DNA from: Shinella sumterensis
Lineage (GTDB): Bacteria > Pseudomonadota > Alphaproteobacteria > Rhizobiales > Rhizobiaceae
Direction: 5' to 3'
Assembly (NCBI RefSeq): GCF_004514425.2
Contig: NZ_MYFN02000016.1
Coordinates: 1-64,000, forward strand
Length of the DNA stretch: 64,000 nt
Shown piece after piece: positions 39,408-49,246 of the stretch. Numbering within the stretch: position 1 is the stretch's first letter; every line of letters starts with the position of its first letter. The translations under genes and the position numbers were made by a program. Under the pieces are notes generated by a model. That model was not told the DNA's origin and did no database searches. It saw only the letters and a program-made list of their open reading frames with translations.

Positions 39408-40151
39408 TCAATCCCGCCGGGCTTCGCTGTCCAGCCGGTCGAAGATCGGGAAGAACAGGAACCCGAAGAGGAAGCCGCCGATATGGGCCTCCCAGGCGAT
39501 GGCCCCGCCGCCGCCGACCGAGCCGAAGACCTGGCCGACGCCGACGAGAAAGTTCGTGAGGAACCAGATGCCCGAGAAGACCAGCACCGAACGGTTCGAC
39601 AGCGCCTCGGGGATCGAAAGCCGCCGGTTGAGATGGGCGAACTGCCGGCTGATGCGGCCGCTCGGCGAGAACACGAAGCGCGCCGCAGCGCCCATCAGGC
39701 CGGAGACGACGCCGGAGGCGCCGACGACGAGGATCATCTCGCCCCAGTGCAGCGCCGTGTGGAAGGCGACCGCCGCGATGGCGGATAGGCACCAGAACAG
39801 GAAGAAGCGCGTGACGCCAATGCGCCGCACCACCGGCGCGCCGAAGGCGACCATCCAGAAGCCGTTGAACAGCAGATGCTCCCAACTGCCGTGCAGCAGC
39901 GAATAGGTGATCGGGCTCCACAGCCAGCTCAGGTCCTGATCGGCAAGCGGCACGGCATAGCGTGCGGGTATGAAGGCGAAGCGCAGGAGCACGCTCTCGT
40001 CGGCGGGCACCGACAGCACATAGGTTCGCACGGCATGGACGAGCGTCAGCAGGCCGAGCACGAAGACGAGACTTCCGGGAAGATTGAAGGCGGGCTCGCG
40101 CCTGCGCACGCCGTTCTCCTCATCATGCATTTCCACGCCGTCGTCACGCAT
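39408..40151 (-). CDS. Rhomboid-family intramembrane serine protease
   Basis: A 247-residue membrane protein with six to seven helices. The catalytic Ser146 lies in VVGASGVVSG and the His223 in WEAHIGGFLFGF, the complete rhomboid dyad; LLHGSWEHLLFNGFWM is the conserved H-x-x-x-N-type helix. The start is not certain: Met at 40169, 40151 and 40130 are all possible, and the middle one has the best-placed GGTGG. It may cleave membrane proteins; no substrate is evident. It is divergent from the PAS-type gene. Confidence 0.88.
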   Translation of the reverse strand: MRDDGVEMHDEENGVRRREPAFNLPGSLVFVLGLLTLVHAVRTYVLSVPADESVLLRFAFIPARYAVPLADQDLSWLWSPITYSLLHGSWEHLLFNGFWMVAFGAPVVRRIGVTRFFLFWCLSAIAAVAFHTALHWGEMILVVGASGVVSGLMGAAARFVFSPSGRISRQFAHLNRRLSIPEALSNRSVLVFSGIWFLTNFLVGVGQVFGSVGGGGAIAWEAHIGGFLFGFLFFPIFDRLDSEARRD

Positions 40152-40432
40152 TGCGAACCACCAACTCATACAAAAGGAATCGCGCTTATATAGATAAAAG
40201 AAAGGCCGTGCAGCTTTCGCCGACGGCCCGCGCCCCCAATCCCCGGAGCTTGAAAGATGTGCACTTAACCACCCCTCGTGAAGGGATGCCCCGACTTTTC
40301 CCGAAGCGGGCCGGCCGCGCAATCGAAACCGTTTGTTAACCTTAATCGCGCGGTGGCACGAAACTCGCTCCTCTCACCTCAGACGCCCCGTCAGCCCCGG
40401 AATCCGTTCCGGAACAGGACAGAAGTGATTGG

Positions 40433-41071
40433 ATGACGTGCATGCAGACCAGGGCCGCGACGACACTTTACGATTACTGGACGCGCCAGCGCGGCCGGCA
40501 GGCCTTGCCCCTGCGCAGCGCAATCGAGCCGGCCGACATCGCCGGCATCCTGCCGGACGTCTTCATCCTGGAACACGCCGAGGCGCAGGCCCCGCTGTTC
40601 CGGCTTGCCGGAACGCGCATCTGCGCGCAATTCGCCCGCGAGCTGAAGGGCACCGGCTTCGACCGGCTGTTTGCGCCGGACCTGCACGAACGGGTCGGAC
40701 GGATCGCCGAGAATGTCATGGCCCAGACCGCGCCCGCCATCCTGCTCATCCAGCTCGTCGACGGTGCGCTGGACACCACGCAGGCCGAGATCACGCTGCT
40801 GCCGCTCGCCACGCAGGGCCGGACGGCCGACCGGATCATCGGCGCCTTTGCACCCCTGCCCGGCCAGCGCCAGCCGCTTTCGGCCTTCCGCTACGCCACG
40901 ATCGATACGCTGACGGTGATCGACCCGGACCGCACGGATACGCTGGCCGCCCCGCGGCCATCCATTCCCGTGCCGACCTCCATCATGACGATGCGGCCGG
41001 CCGGGATCGGCCAGGCGATGAGCCGCGTCATGCATCTGCGCATCTTCGAAGGCGGGCGCAAGACGGAGTGA
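40433..41071 (+). CDS. PAS_5-family domain protein
   Basis: A 212-residue protein matching the PAS_5 family of alphaproteobacteria: LYDYWTRQRGRQALPLRSAIEPADIAGILPDVFILE, then PLFRLAGTRICAQFARELKGTGFDRLF, and EITLLPLATQGRTADRIIGAFAPL. There is no output domain, so it is a stand-alone sensor-like module of unknown partner. It is followed at 150 bases by a PilZ protein, and both may belong to one signalling neighbourhood, but no direct link is shown. Confidence 0.82.
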   Translation: MTCMQTRAATTLYDYWTRQRGRQALPLRSAIEPADIAGILPDVFILEHAEAQAPLFRLAGTRICAQFARELKGTGFDRLFAPDLHERVGRIAENVMAQTAPAILLIQLVDGALDTTQAEITLLPLATQGRTADRIIGAFAPLPGQRQPLSAFRYATIDTLTVIDPDRTDTLAAPRPSIPVPTSIMTMRPAGIGQAMSRVMHLRIFEGGRKTE

Positions 41072-41222
41072 CTGACAAGGCTCTACCGTCAATGCAACCG
41101 GCAACCCCCATAAGTTGTCAAAACACTCGACGGATACGAGATTTCCGGGCTGCGGCAAACCTTCTGTTAACCCAGAAAGATTAAAGGTTGGAAAGAGATA
41201 GGATCATCAGGCACCCGCGCTC

Positions 41223-41834
41223 ATGTACTCTTTCCAACAGGCATCGCCTGCCGCACGGCAGCCCCAGAGCGACCAGCGCAACTTCCAGCGCGTCTCGGTC
41301 AACCTGTCGGGCCGGCTGATGACCGCCAATCACGACGAGTATGACTGCACGGTGCTCGACATGTCGCCGGGCGATGCGAATTTCATATGCGCGGCGCGGC
41401 CCCGCATGGGCGAGCGGATCATCGCCTATATCGATCACCTCGGCCGCATCGAAGGCAATGTCGCGCTGCTCAACGACACCGGCTTCGCGATCCAGCTGAC
41501 CGCGACCGACAGGAAGCGCGAGAAGCTCGCGGCCCAGCTGACCTGGATCGCCAATAAGCACGAGCTCGGCCTGCCGGAAGACCGCCGCCACGACCGCCTG
41601 ACGCCGCGCAACACCCGCACGGAACTGACCCTCGACGACGGCCGGCGCTATCCCTGCCGGATCATCGACCTGTCGCTGTCGGGCGCGGCAATCGATATCG
41701 AAGTGCGCCCGGCGCTCGGAACCCCCGTGCAGCTCGGCAGCATGAAGGGCCGCGTGGTGCGCCACTTCCAGGAAGGTGTCGCCATCGAGTTCTCCTCGGT
41801 GCAGTCGAAGGAAGCGCTCACGTCGTTCCTGTAG
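41223..41834 (+). CDS. Double PilZ-domain protein
   Basis: A 203-residue protein with two PilZ modules, predicted to bind cyclic di-GMP. Module one (about 18-110) has RNFQR (RxxxR) but its second motif reads DMSPGD, lacking the final Gly. Module two (about 120-200) has RRHDR and the full DLSLSG. Thus module two is the better nucleotide-binding candidate. The product is cytoplasmic and is followed by a clear terminator. Confidence 0.85.
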   Translation: MYSFQQASPAARQPQSDQRNFQRVSVNLSGRLMTANHDEYDCTVLDMSPGDANFICAARPRMGERIIAYIDHLGRIEGNVALLNDTGFAIQLTATDRKREKLAAQLTWIANKHELGLPEDRRHDRLTPRNTRTELTLDDGRRYPCRIIDLSLSGAAIDIEVRPALGTPVQLGSMKGRVVRHFQEGVAIEFSSVQSKEALTSFL

Positions 41835-41868
41835 CATTCCGCGACACCACGCGGCATGGACTGTACGA

Positions 41869-41891
41869 AAAAGGGCCCGGCGGGCCCTTTT
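41869..41891 (+). terminator. Rho-independent terminator of the PilZ gene
   Basis: Perfect 10-bp arms AAAAGGGCCC/GGGCCCTTTT with a 3-base loop; the T-run is part of the arm and continues in TTTTCTGTTTC. Confidence 0.8.
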
Positions 41892-42311
41892 CTGTTTCAG
41901 AACGATGCACCTCTTCACCAGAAAAAACGCAAAAAAATTTCGGGCTGACATCGGCGCAAAGTGCAAGTCGACGCCACGCGCCCTGGCCGCGAGTGAAAAT
42001 CCGGCGACCATAGCCGGGCATGAAGTGCCCCATCGGATGGCGCGCAACCGGCCCGCAGAACCATTTCCGTTGAAAAAAATCCGGAAATTCAAATGGAATC
42101 AGATAATTATCGCGGAATAGCCGGAAGCCGGCGAGCGGCAAATTCGTTACAATTTTAATCAAATTCGCCTCAAATACAGATAAAATAAAACTCGAATTTT
42201 GTTTTTATTTTATACTTATGCGATCTTGATTTGAACTAACTTATACTTCGGGTTTTCGCGCAAGATCAAAACATGCCTGTCATTGTAACCCCATCAAACG
42301 GGGACGACACA
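41892..42311 (+). promoter_or_regulatory. AT-rich upstream region of the BTLCP gene
   Basis: The gap holds no supported gene. Its second half (about 42120-42260) is markedly AT-rich for this genome, with runs such as TTTTTATTTTATACTTATG, which could serve as promoter plus UP-type element for the protease gene. A short hairpin CCCCATCAAACGGGG (42290-42304) lies 7 bases before the start codon. Confidence 0.4.
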
Positions 42312-42911
42312 ATGACAAAAACACTCAAGACAGGGACATTTGCATTCCTCTTCTCGCTGGCCGCCGCACAGGTCGCGCTGGCCCTGCCGGCCAACATTCC
42401 GCTCGCCGGCGCCACCAACCAGCCGATCGGCCACTACGAATTCTGCAAGCGCTACAGCGATGAATGCGGCCCGACCGGCAAGGATGCCGGTCCGCTGAAG
42501 CTGACGCCGGAAAGCTGGAAGACGATCCTCAATGTCAACTACACGGCCAATACCGAATTCGTGCCGATGACCGACATGGAAATCTACGGCGTCGAAGAGC
42601 ACTGGGCCTATCCCGAAGCTGCGGCCGACTGCGAGGATTACGTCCTGATCAAGCGCAAGCGCCTGATGGAAGCCGGCATCGCGCCCTCCAACCTGCTCAT
42701 CACCGTCGTTCTCCAGCCGAACGGCGAAGGCCATGCCGTCCTGACCGTGCGCACCGACCGCGGCGACTTCGTGCTCGACAACATGCGCAACAAGGTCATG
42801 CTCTGGTCGGAAACCGAATACCGCTTCCTCAAGCGCCAGTCGTCGGTCCATGCCGGCAAGTGGGTCAAGCTGCAGGATGGCCGCGCCGAGGCTGTCGGTA
42901 GCGTCAAGTAA
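42312..42911 (+). CDS. Bacterial transglutaminase-like cysteine protease (BTLCP)
   Basis: A 199-residue exported protein. The signal peptide (MTKTLKTGTFAFLFSLAAAQVALA) is followed by YEFCKRYSDECG and the BTLCP catalytic residues: Cys in AAADCEDYVLIKR, His in GEGHAVLTVRT, Asp in DFVLDNM. The family includes LapG, a periplasmic protease controlled by cyclic di-GMP through LapD; no lapD is nearby, and rhizobial short forms are of unknown function. The start is supported by GGGGACGACACA upstream and the signal peptide. Confidence 0.85.
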   Translation: MTKTLKTGTFAFLFSLAAAQVALALPANIPLAGATNQPIGHYEFCKRYSDECGPTGKDAGPLKLTPESWKTILNVNYTANTEFVPMTDMEIYGVEEHWAYPEAAADCEDYVLIKRKRLMEAGIAPSNLLITVVLQPNGEGHAVLTVRTDRGDFVLDNMRNKVMLWSETEYRFLKRQSSVHAGKWVKLQDGRAEAVGSVK

Positions 42912-43138
42912 CACCGCCGCCGGTAACGGCGCAGCGCGACAATGAGCCCGGCAGCCCTGCCGGGTGCAGGAAAGGGCCCGGTCCGTCCCCAATCCCCGTC
43001 CGACCATGGCCCTGCGGCCGGTTCCGTTGTCCCCGGAACCGGCCGCTTTCTTTTCACCATCGTCCACAATCAACCGAAAATTAACCCTGTTGGCCGACGC
43101 TCCCCGCAGGTTCGACCTCTGGGAATCGCGAGGGAAAG

Positions 43139-43897
43139 ATGGCTGCGGCAACGACGGGCGGGGAAACGCATGCGCCGCTGATTTCCAATCGCCTGCTGAC
43201 GCGCCTGACCATCGGCGTCGCCGCACTCGCGGCGCTGACGGTCGCGATCAGCCTGGGCGGCCGCCTGATGGGCGAGCGCATCGCGCTGGCCGGCCACACC
43301 GAAAGCACCGACGTGCTCGACATCATCGTCGGCCAGGACCATGTCCGCCTTCCCGCCAACACCATCCGCTTCGAGGAACAGCGCAGGATCGGCCGCGCCG
43401 AGCGGATCGACCTCTACCTCACATGGCCGGAAATGGCCGGCTACTCGAATGCCGAACGGCTTCGCTTCAACGATGCCGGCCGGCCGGAAAGCCTTGTCTT
43501 CCTCAACCTGTCGCAAAGCACGATGTCGAAGGACATGTCGGGGCGGCTCGGCCCGATCTACAGCCAGCTTTTCGACGAACGTTCGCAACCGGGCCCGGCC
43601 GGGCTCGTGCTGCGCCGCCTCAAGGGCAATTCGGCCTATGGCGACGAGGTCTTCTTTACAGGCACCCTGCCCGACGGCGCGGATTACGCGGTGCGCTGCA
43701 TGATGCCGGCAGACGAAAAACAGTCGACCAGCGCCGATTGCCAGCGCGATATCCACATCGGCCGCGATCTTTCTGTGCTTTATCGCTTCTCGAGCAGACT
43801 TTTGCCGCAGTGGCAGGCCATCGAGGCCCGCATGCGCGATTATGTCGGCCGCGCCCTCGTCGAGGACGGTCGCGTCCCCACCACCAGAGCCCGATAA
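43139..43897 (+). CDS. Membrane-anchored hypothetical protein
   Basis: A 252-residue protein with one membrane segment (about 22-44, RLTIGVAALAALTVAISLGG) and a periplasmic remainder. The soluble part has no enzyme motif I can name; segments such as RIDLYLTWPEMAGY and LGPIYSQLFDERSQPGPAGL suggest a globular domain, and a Cys pair (VRCMMPADEKQSTSADCQRD) could form a disulfide. It is immediately upstream of the DD-carboxypeptidase gene, so an envelope role is possible. The start follows GAGGGAAAG. Confidence 0.7.
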   Translation: MAAATTGGETHAPLISNRLLTRLTIGVAALAALTVAISLGGRLMGERIALAGHTESTDVLDIIVGQDHVRLPANTIRFEEQRRIGRAERIDLYLTWPEMAGYSNAERLRFNDAGRPESLVFLNLSQSTMSKDMSGRLGPIYSQLFDERSQPGPAGLVLRRLKGNSAYGDEVFFTGTLPDGADYAVRCMMPADEKQSTSADCQRDIHIGRDLSVLYRFSSRLLPQWQAIEARMRDYVGRALVEDGRVPTTRAR

Positions 43898-44017
43898 AAA
43901 AGTACAGGCATCGGCAACCAATGATTCATCATAAACCGATTGGTAACGCTGTGCCGCTACTGTGCCGGGATCAGTCGTCCGGAAACCTCCCGTCCGGGCC
44001 ACATGTGCAATCCGAGA

Positions 44018-45475
44018 ATGAAGAGTAGCCTAGTGTCCCCTACCGTGTTCCTCGATTTTCTGCCTCGCTCCGTCCAGGCATTTGCCAAAGCGGCGAAAAG
44101 TCTGGTGATGGTCGGAATGGTCGCCGCTACTGCGGCCGTCGCTACGCCGGCTCAGGCTAATCCGAAATATGCCGGTATCGTCATCGACGCCAAGACGGGC
44201 AAGGTGCTCTACAGCGATAGCGCGGACGAACTGCGCTTTCCCGCGTCCCTCACCAAGATGATGACGCTGTACCTGACCTTCGAAGCCCTCGAAGCCGGCA
44301 AGATCAAGCTCAACACCCGCGTCCCCTTCTCCAAGAACGCCGCAAGCGAGCCGCCGACCAAGCTCGGCGTCGGCGTCGGCAACTCGATCACGGTCGAACA
44401 GGCCATGCTCGGCCTCATCACCCGCTCCGCCAACGATGCCTCCACCGCACTGGCCGAGATGCTGGGCGGCTCGGAAGAGCGCTTCGCACGCATGATGACG
44501 CAGAAGGCCCGCGCACTCGGCATGACGCGCACCGTCTACCGCAATGCCAACGGCCTTCCCAATTCGGCGCAGGTGACCACTGCCCGCGACCAGGCCCGCC
44601 TTGGCATCGCGCTGCGCCAGCACTTCCCGCAATATTACGATTATTTCTCGGTCCGCAGCTTCCGCTTCGGCAAGCAGACCATCAACGGCCATAACCGCCT
44701 GCTCGGCAGCGTGCGCGGCGTCGATGGCATCAAGACCGGCTATACCCGCGCTTCCGGCTACAACCTCGTCACGTCCGCCCAGGCCGATGGCCGCAGCGTC
44801 GTCGGCGTCGTGATCGGCGGCCGTTCGGGTGCTGCCCGCGACCAGCAGATGCGCAAGCTCATCGCCACCTACATGCCGCAGGCCTCCCGTCGCGGCAACG
44901 GCGAGCTGATCGCCCAGACCAAGGCCGCGCCGACCCTGACCGCCGAAGTCGCGTCCACGGCCGCAACGGCCTCGGTCGCCGGTGGCCTGGACCTGCCGGA
45001 AAACGGCCCTGTGCCGTCCTACCGCTACGAGGAAAGCCGCATCGAGACGGCTTACGCCGCCACGACGGAGCGCAGCTCCGAAGTCGTCGGCAAGCGCGCC
45101 CTGGCCGCCACGCTGAAGGTACAGCGCGACGCCGTCCTGCCGCCCGAGGACCTCGCCGGACAGGGCGATGGCGGCGCCGTCGACCAGCTGACGACCTCGG
45201 CCGTCGCCAAGGCGACCCAGGCCCTGCCCGCCGGCTGGGTCATCCAGATCGGCGCCACGCCGGACCAGGACCAGGCCCAGAAGCTTCTGGCGAAGGCCAA
45301 GGACCAGGGCGGCCGGGCGCTGTCCGCGGCAACCCCCTTCACGGTGGCGGTCAACAGCGGCAGCGCGCAGCTCTACCGCGCACGCTTCGGCGGCTTCGAC
45401 AATCAGGACCGCGCGGCAGCCGCCTGCAAGGCCCTGAAAAGGAAGGGCTTCGCCTGCTGGGCGAGCCAACAGTAA
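44018..45475 (+). CDS. D-alanyl-D-alanine carboxypeptidase with SPOR domain
   Basis: A 485-residue penicillin-binding protein. A signal or anchor segment (about 20-47) precedes the S11 peptidase domain with Ser77-Leu-Thr-Lys80 (FPASLTKMM), the second motif SAN in TRSANDAST and KTG in GIKTGYTRASG, so the active site is complete. A Ala/Thr-rich linker leads to a C-terminal SPOR domain (about 405-485, WVIQIGATPDQDQAQ to GFACWASQQ) that binds denuded glycan at division sites. It trims peptidoglycan stem peptides in the periplasm. A Met at 44003 is an alternative start. Confidence 0.92.
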   Translation: MKSSLVSPTVFLDFLPRSVQAFAKAAKSLVMVGMVAATAAVATPAQANPKYAGIVIDAKTGKVLYSDSADELRFPASLTKMMTLYLTFEALEAGKIKLNTRVPFSKNAASEPPTKLGVGVGNSITVEQAMLGLITRSANDASTALAEMLGGSEERFARMMTQKARALGMTRTVYRNANGLPNSAQVTTARDQARLGIALRQHFPQYYDYFSVRSFRFGKQTINGHNRLLGSVRGVDGIKTGYTRASGYNLVTSAQADGRSVVGVVIGGRSGAARDQQMRKLIATYMPQASRRGNGELIAQTKAAPTLTAEVASTAATASVAGGLDLPENGPVPSYRYEESRIETAYAATTERSSEVVGKRALAATLKVQRDAVLPPEDLAGQGDGGAVDQLTTSAVAKATQALPAGWVIQIGATPDQDQAQKLLAKAKDQGGRALSAATPFTVAVNSGSAQLYRARFGGFDNQDRAAAACKALKRKGFACWASQQ

Positions 45476-45542
45476 CGAACAGGGGCCGCATCCCTGCGAT
45501 GCGGTCCGCAAACAAAGCATTCATGCCGCACCGGCCCCGGAC

Positions 45543-45624
45543 AGGTATTGCGTACCGGCGGCTGCGGATGAAGGCAGGTCGAGGCCGCGTACCGGCCCGG
45601 CCATCCTCGATAGGTATTGCGTAC
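45543..45624 (+). repeat. Direct repeat AGGTATTGCGTAC, two copies
   Basis: Identical 13-bp copies at 45543-45555 and 45612-45624, 69 bases apart. The core GGTA-TTGCG-TAC(C) is also an inverted repeat, so these may be binding sites ahead of the 90-residue gene; GCGTACCGG recurs between them. Confidence 0.55.
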
Positions 45625-45634
45625 GAGGCAGATC

Positions 45635-45907
45635 ATGGCGATGAACGAAAACCTCTTCGATGTCCCCTCCGCAGCGCGTGACGGAAAGCGCCGGCCGCTG
45701 AAGGGCACGCTCCACCCGCTGCACGAGGCAGCGATGCGGATCGCGGATATCGGGCTCGGCCGTTCCCGCAACAAGACGAAGGACCTGGTCGGGATGCTGC
45801 TCGCGCATGGCGCGCGGGCCTGGCGCTCCGGCCAGCCCTCCGCCGGCATCCACCTGCATGTCGGCGTCAACGAGCGCCGCCATCCGGTGCGCCTCCGGCT
45901 CCGCTGA
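45635..45907 (+). CDS. Small basic hypothetical protein
   Basis: A 90-residue basic protein (MAMNENLFDVPSAARDGKRR onward). It has one probable amphipathic helix (HPLHEAAMRIADIGLGRSRNKTKDLVGMLLAHGARAW) and a basic C terminus. I do not recognise a family. The start lies just after the second copy of a 13-bp direct repeat, and the gene ends before a hairpin shared with the convergent DUF1489 gene. Coding status is moderately likely from the codon pattern and spacing. Confidence 0.5.
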   Translation: MAMNENLFDVPSAARDGKRRPLKGTLHPLHEAAMRIADIGLGRSRNKTKDLVGMLLAHGARAWRSGQPSAGIHLHVGVNERRHPVRLRLR

Positions 45908-45926
45908 GCTTTCGACCATAGCCTAT

Positions 45927-45950
45927 CGGCCCGCCCCCAAGGACGGGCCG
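45927..45950. terminator. Terminator between convergent genes
   Basis: Arms CGGCCCG/CGGGCCG with a 10-base loop, followed on the plus strand by TTACTTT. Confidence 0.6.
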
Positions 45951-45967
45951 TTACTTTATGTGGACGT

Positions 45968-46405
45968 TCACAGAAGGCCGAGTTCGGCGAGTTCGCGCCG
46001 CAGTTCCATCGGCAGGTCGGCGGTGCCCTCGCCCATGTTCTTGAGATCGCGCGGGGCGTCCTCGGCGGTCAGATAGCGCCAGCCCTGGAAGGCGCGGCGC
46101 GGCTGGAACTCGGTTTCGATCACTTCGGGCCCCAGCACCAGTTCACAGCGCGAGATGCCGTCGACATCGGTGAAGGTCTTGATGTCGAGGAGGCGCTGCC
46201 GCGCCTGCACCTGCCCCTTGATGACCCAATAGAGCGAGCCGCCGTCGAGCAATTCCTGGTCCCGTTTGGGGATCATGCGGGTGATGTGGCTGGAATGCGC
46301 CTCCATGCCCGCCGCCATCGCGATCAGCGAGCGTTCGGACACCCATTCGCGCAGGTCGTCGATCGTATCGGCACCGACACAGAGTTTGATGAGATGAAGC
46401 GCCAT
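45968..46405 (-). CDS. DUF1489 family protein
   Basis: A 145-residue protein matching DUF1489, an alphaproteobacterial family: MALHLIKLCVGADTIDDLREWV, then HITRMIPKRDQELLDGGSLYWVIKGQVQARQRLLDI, CELVLGPEVIETEFQPRRAFQGWRYLTAEDAPRDL. The product is cytoplasmic and of unknown function; the mixed alpha/beta pattern is strongly conserved. It lies 89 bases downstream of sdaA on the same strand. Confidence 0.87.
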   Translation of the reverse strand: MALHLIKLCVGADTIDDLREWVSERSLIAMAAGMEAHSSHITRMIPKRDQELLDGGSLYWVIKGQVQARQRLLDIKTFTDVDGISRCELVLGPEVIETEFQPRRAFQGWRYLTAEDAPRDLKNMGEGTADLPMELRRELAELGLL

Positions 46406-46494
46406 GATGTCTTGAACGCCCTTGCGGCGGCCGGGTCAAGGGGCCGCCGTGTCGCATTCACAGGCAAGAACGGGCCACAGGCAAGCGCGGACGC

Positions 46495-47895
<1,401 letters not shown>

Positions 47896-48016
47896 TCCCG
47901 GACTTCTCCTTGCCGCGGCAGGCTGTGCTGTGACCGCCGAAGCTACGTTATCACGCGTTGCGTTCATGGCGATCGCCCGACATCGGGTTTTACGGCTGCG
48001 ACATGCCCCAAAACAA

Positions 48017-48047
48017 AAACAGCGCGTCCTGGAGGAGCGCGCTGTTT
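48017..48047 (-). terminator. Rho-independent terminator of the small membrane protein gene
   Basis: In the minus sense AAACAGCGCG/CGCGCTGTTT (10-bp arms, 11-base loop) is followed by TTGTTTTGG. It lies 26 bases past the stop of the 33-residue gene and before the sdaA start. Confidence 0.82.
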
Positions 48048-48072
48048 ATATAGGGGTTATGGCCCGGTCTTT

Positions 48073-48174
48073 TCAGATGCCGCCGAAGAGATGGGCGATG
48101 ACCAGAATGATGCCAAAACCGAGAACTGCACGGACGGTGATGCCCCAGCAGGACTTCTGAGCGGTACTTTCCAT
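48073..48174 (-). CDS. Small single-pass membrane protein, 33 residues
   Basis: The frame MESTAQKSCWGITVRAVLGF and onward to LVIAHLFGGI is 33 residues with one hydrophobic segment (about 12-29). A gene of this size is supported by the strong terminator placed directly downstream on the same strand and by the well-spaced CTTGGGGAAATC leader upstream. The function is unknown; many such peptides modulate a membrane partner. Confidence 0.6.
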   Translation of the reverse strand: MESTAQKSCWGITVRAVLGFGIILVIAHLFGGI

Positions 48175-48455
48175 GATTTCCCCAAGTGGAAGATGTCGAG
48201 CGGCAGCCGTCATCGGCGCCGACGGGCCCTGTTTAATGAAGATTTCATGAAGACGCAATCGGCAAAGATGGCGAAAGCGAGGCGCGCGCCGCATACGAGC
48301 CCCGCGCCTGATGCATGACCTGTCGCAAAATCAGACGCTTGCGCGCGGCGCGGCACTTTATGCACCCGCCGCAATCCCGCCGCAGGTCTGAACAACGTGA
48401 CGGCGGCGTTCGCAGTCGCTTGCAAAATGCAAAAACCGTGGCACAACGCTTTGAC

Positions 48456-49145
48456 ATGAGCACCCCGGATCTCGTCGCCCTCGCCCTCTTCATCGTCCTG
48501 TGGATCGGGTATTCCTCGATCACCGACCGCAAGCGGCTGTTCAACCGCGTCAGCCTCACCCGCGCGATGAGTTCGCAGCGCGCGCGCTGGATCCGAAACG
48601 CCATGCACCGCGACCTGCGCATGATCGACACGCAGATCATGGCGGGCCTTCAGAACGGCACGGCCTTCTTCGCCTCCACGTCGCTGCTGGCCCTCGGCAG
48701 CTGCTTTGCGCTGCTCGGCGCCACCGAGCAGGTCTTCGCGATCTTCAACGACCTGCCCGGCGTCTTTCGCGCGAGCCGCGCCGGCTTCGAGATGAAGGTC
48801 GGCGGGCTCGCCGTGATCTTCGGCTACGCCTTCTTCAAGTTCGGCTGGTCCTACCGGCTGTTCAACTATTGCACCATCCTCCTGGGCGCCATTCCGATGA
48901 GCGGCGAGATCCACAAGGATCCGGCCGGCGCCGACCTCGCCGCCGACCGCGTCATCCGCATGAACATCCTCGCGGCCAAGCACTTCAACATGGGGCTCAG
49001 GGCCATCTTCCTGTCGATCGGCTATCTCGGCTGGTTCGTCAGCCCCTATCTCTTCATCCTCACGACCATCGGCATCATCATCGTGCTCGTGCGCCGGCAG
49101 TTCTATTCGGAAGCCCGGCTGGCGGTGCTCGAAAGCCTCGACTGA
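48456..49145 (+). CDS. DUF599 membrane protein
   Basis: A 229-residue membrane protein of the DUF599 family with four predicted helices: VALALFIVLWIGYSSIT, FFASTSLLALGSCFALLGA, GLAVIFGYAFFKFGWSYRLFNY, and FLSIGYLGWFVSPYLFILTTIGIIIVLV. The conserved loop MHRDLRMIDTQIMAGLQNGTAFF follows helix one. Function unknown. The start at MSTPDLVAL fits the family; the upstream frame is GC-rich and not conserved. Confidence 0.85.
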   Translation: MSTPDLVALALFIVLWIGYSSITDRKRLFNRVSLTRAMSSQRARWIRNAMHRDLRMIDTQIMAGLQNGTAFFASTSLLALGSCFALLGATEQVFAIFNDLPGVFRASRAGFEMKVGGLAVIFGYAFFKFGWSYRLFNYCTILLGAIPMSGEIHKDPAGADLAADRVIRMNILAAKHFNMGLRAIFLSIGYLGWFVSPYLFILTTIGIIIVLVRRQFYSEARLAVLESLD

Positions 49146-49246
49146 GGCCTTGTCCTCCCCCGATTTGCCACCTTTCGGCCATCCGCCCGGCGCAAGCTTG
49201 GCGTGACATTCTATAGTGGATCCATGCAATGCGGCGACCCCGACCC

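Noticed and set aside
45521-45919. Minus-strand frame with TQYLS repeats
   Set aside because: The repeats come from the 13-bp direct repeats; the frame is antisense to the 90-codon gene and has no other support.
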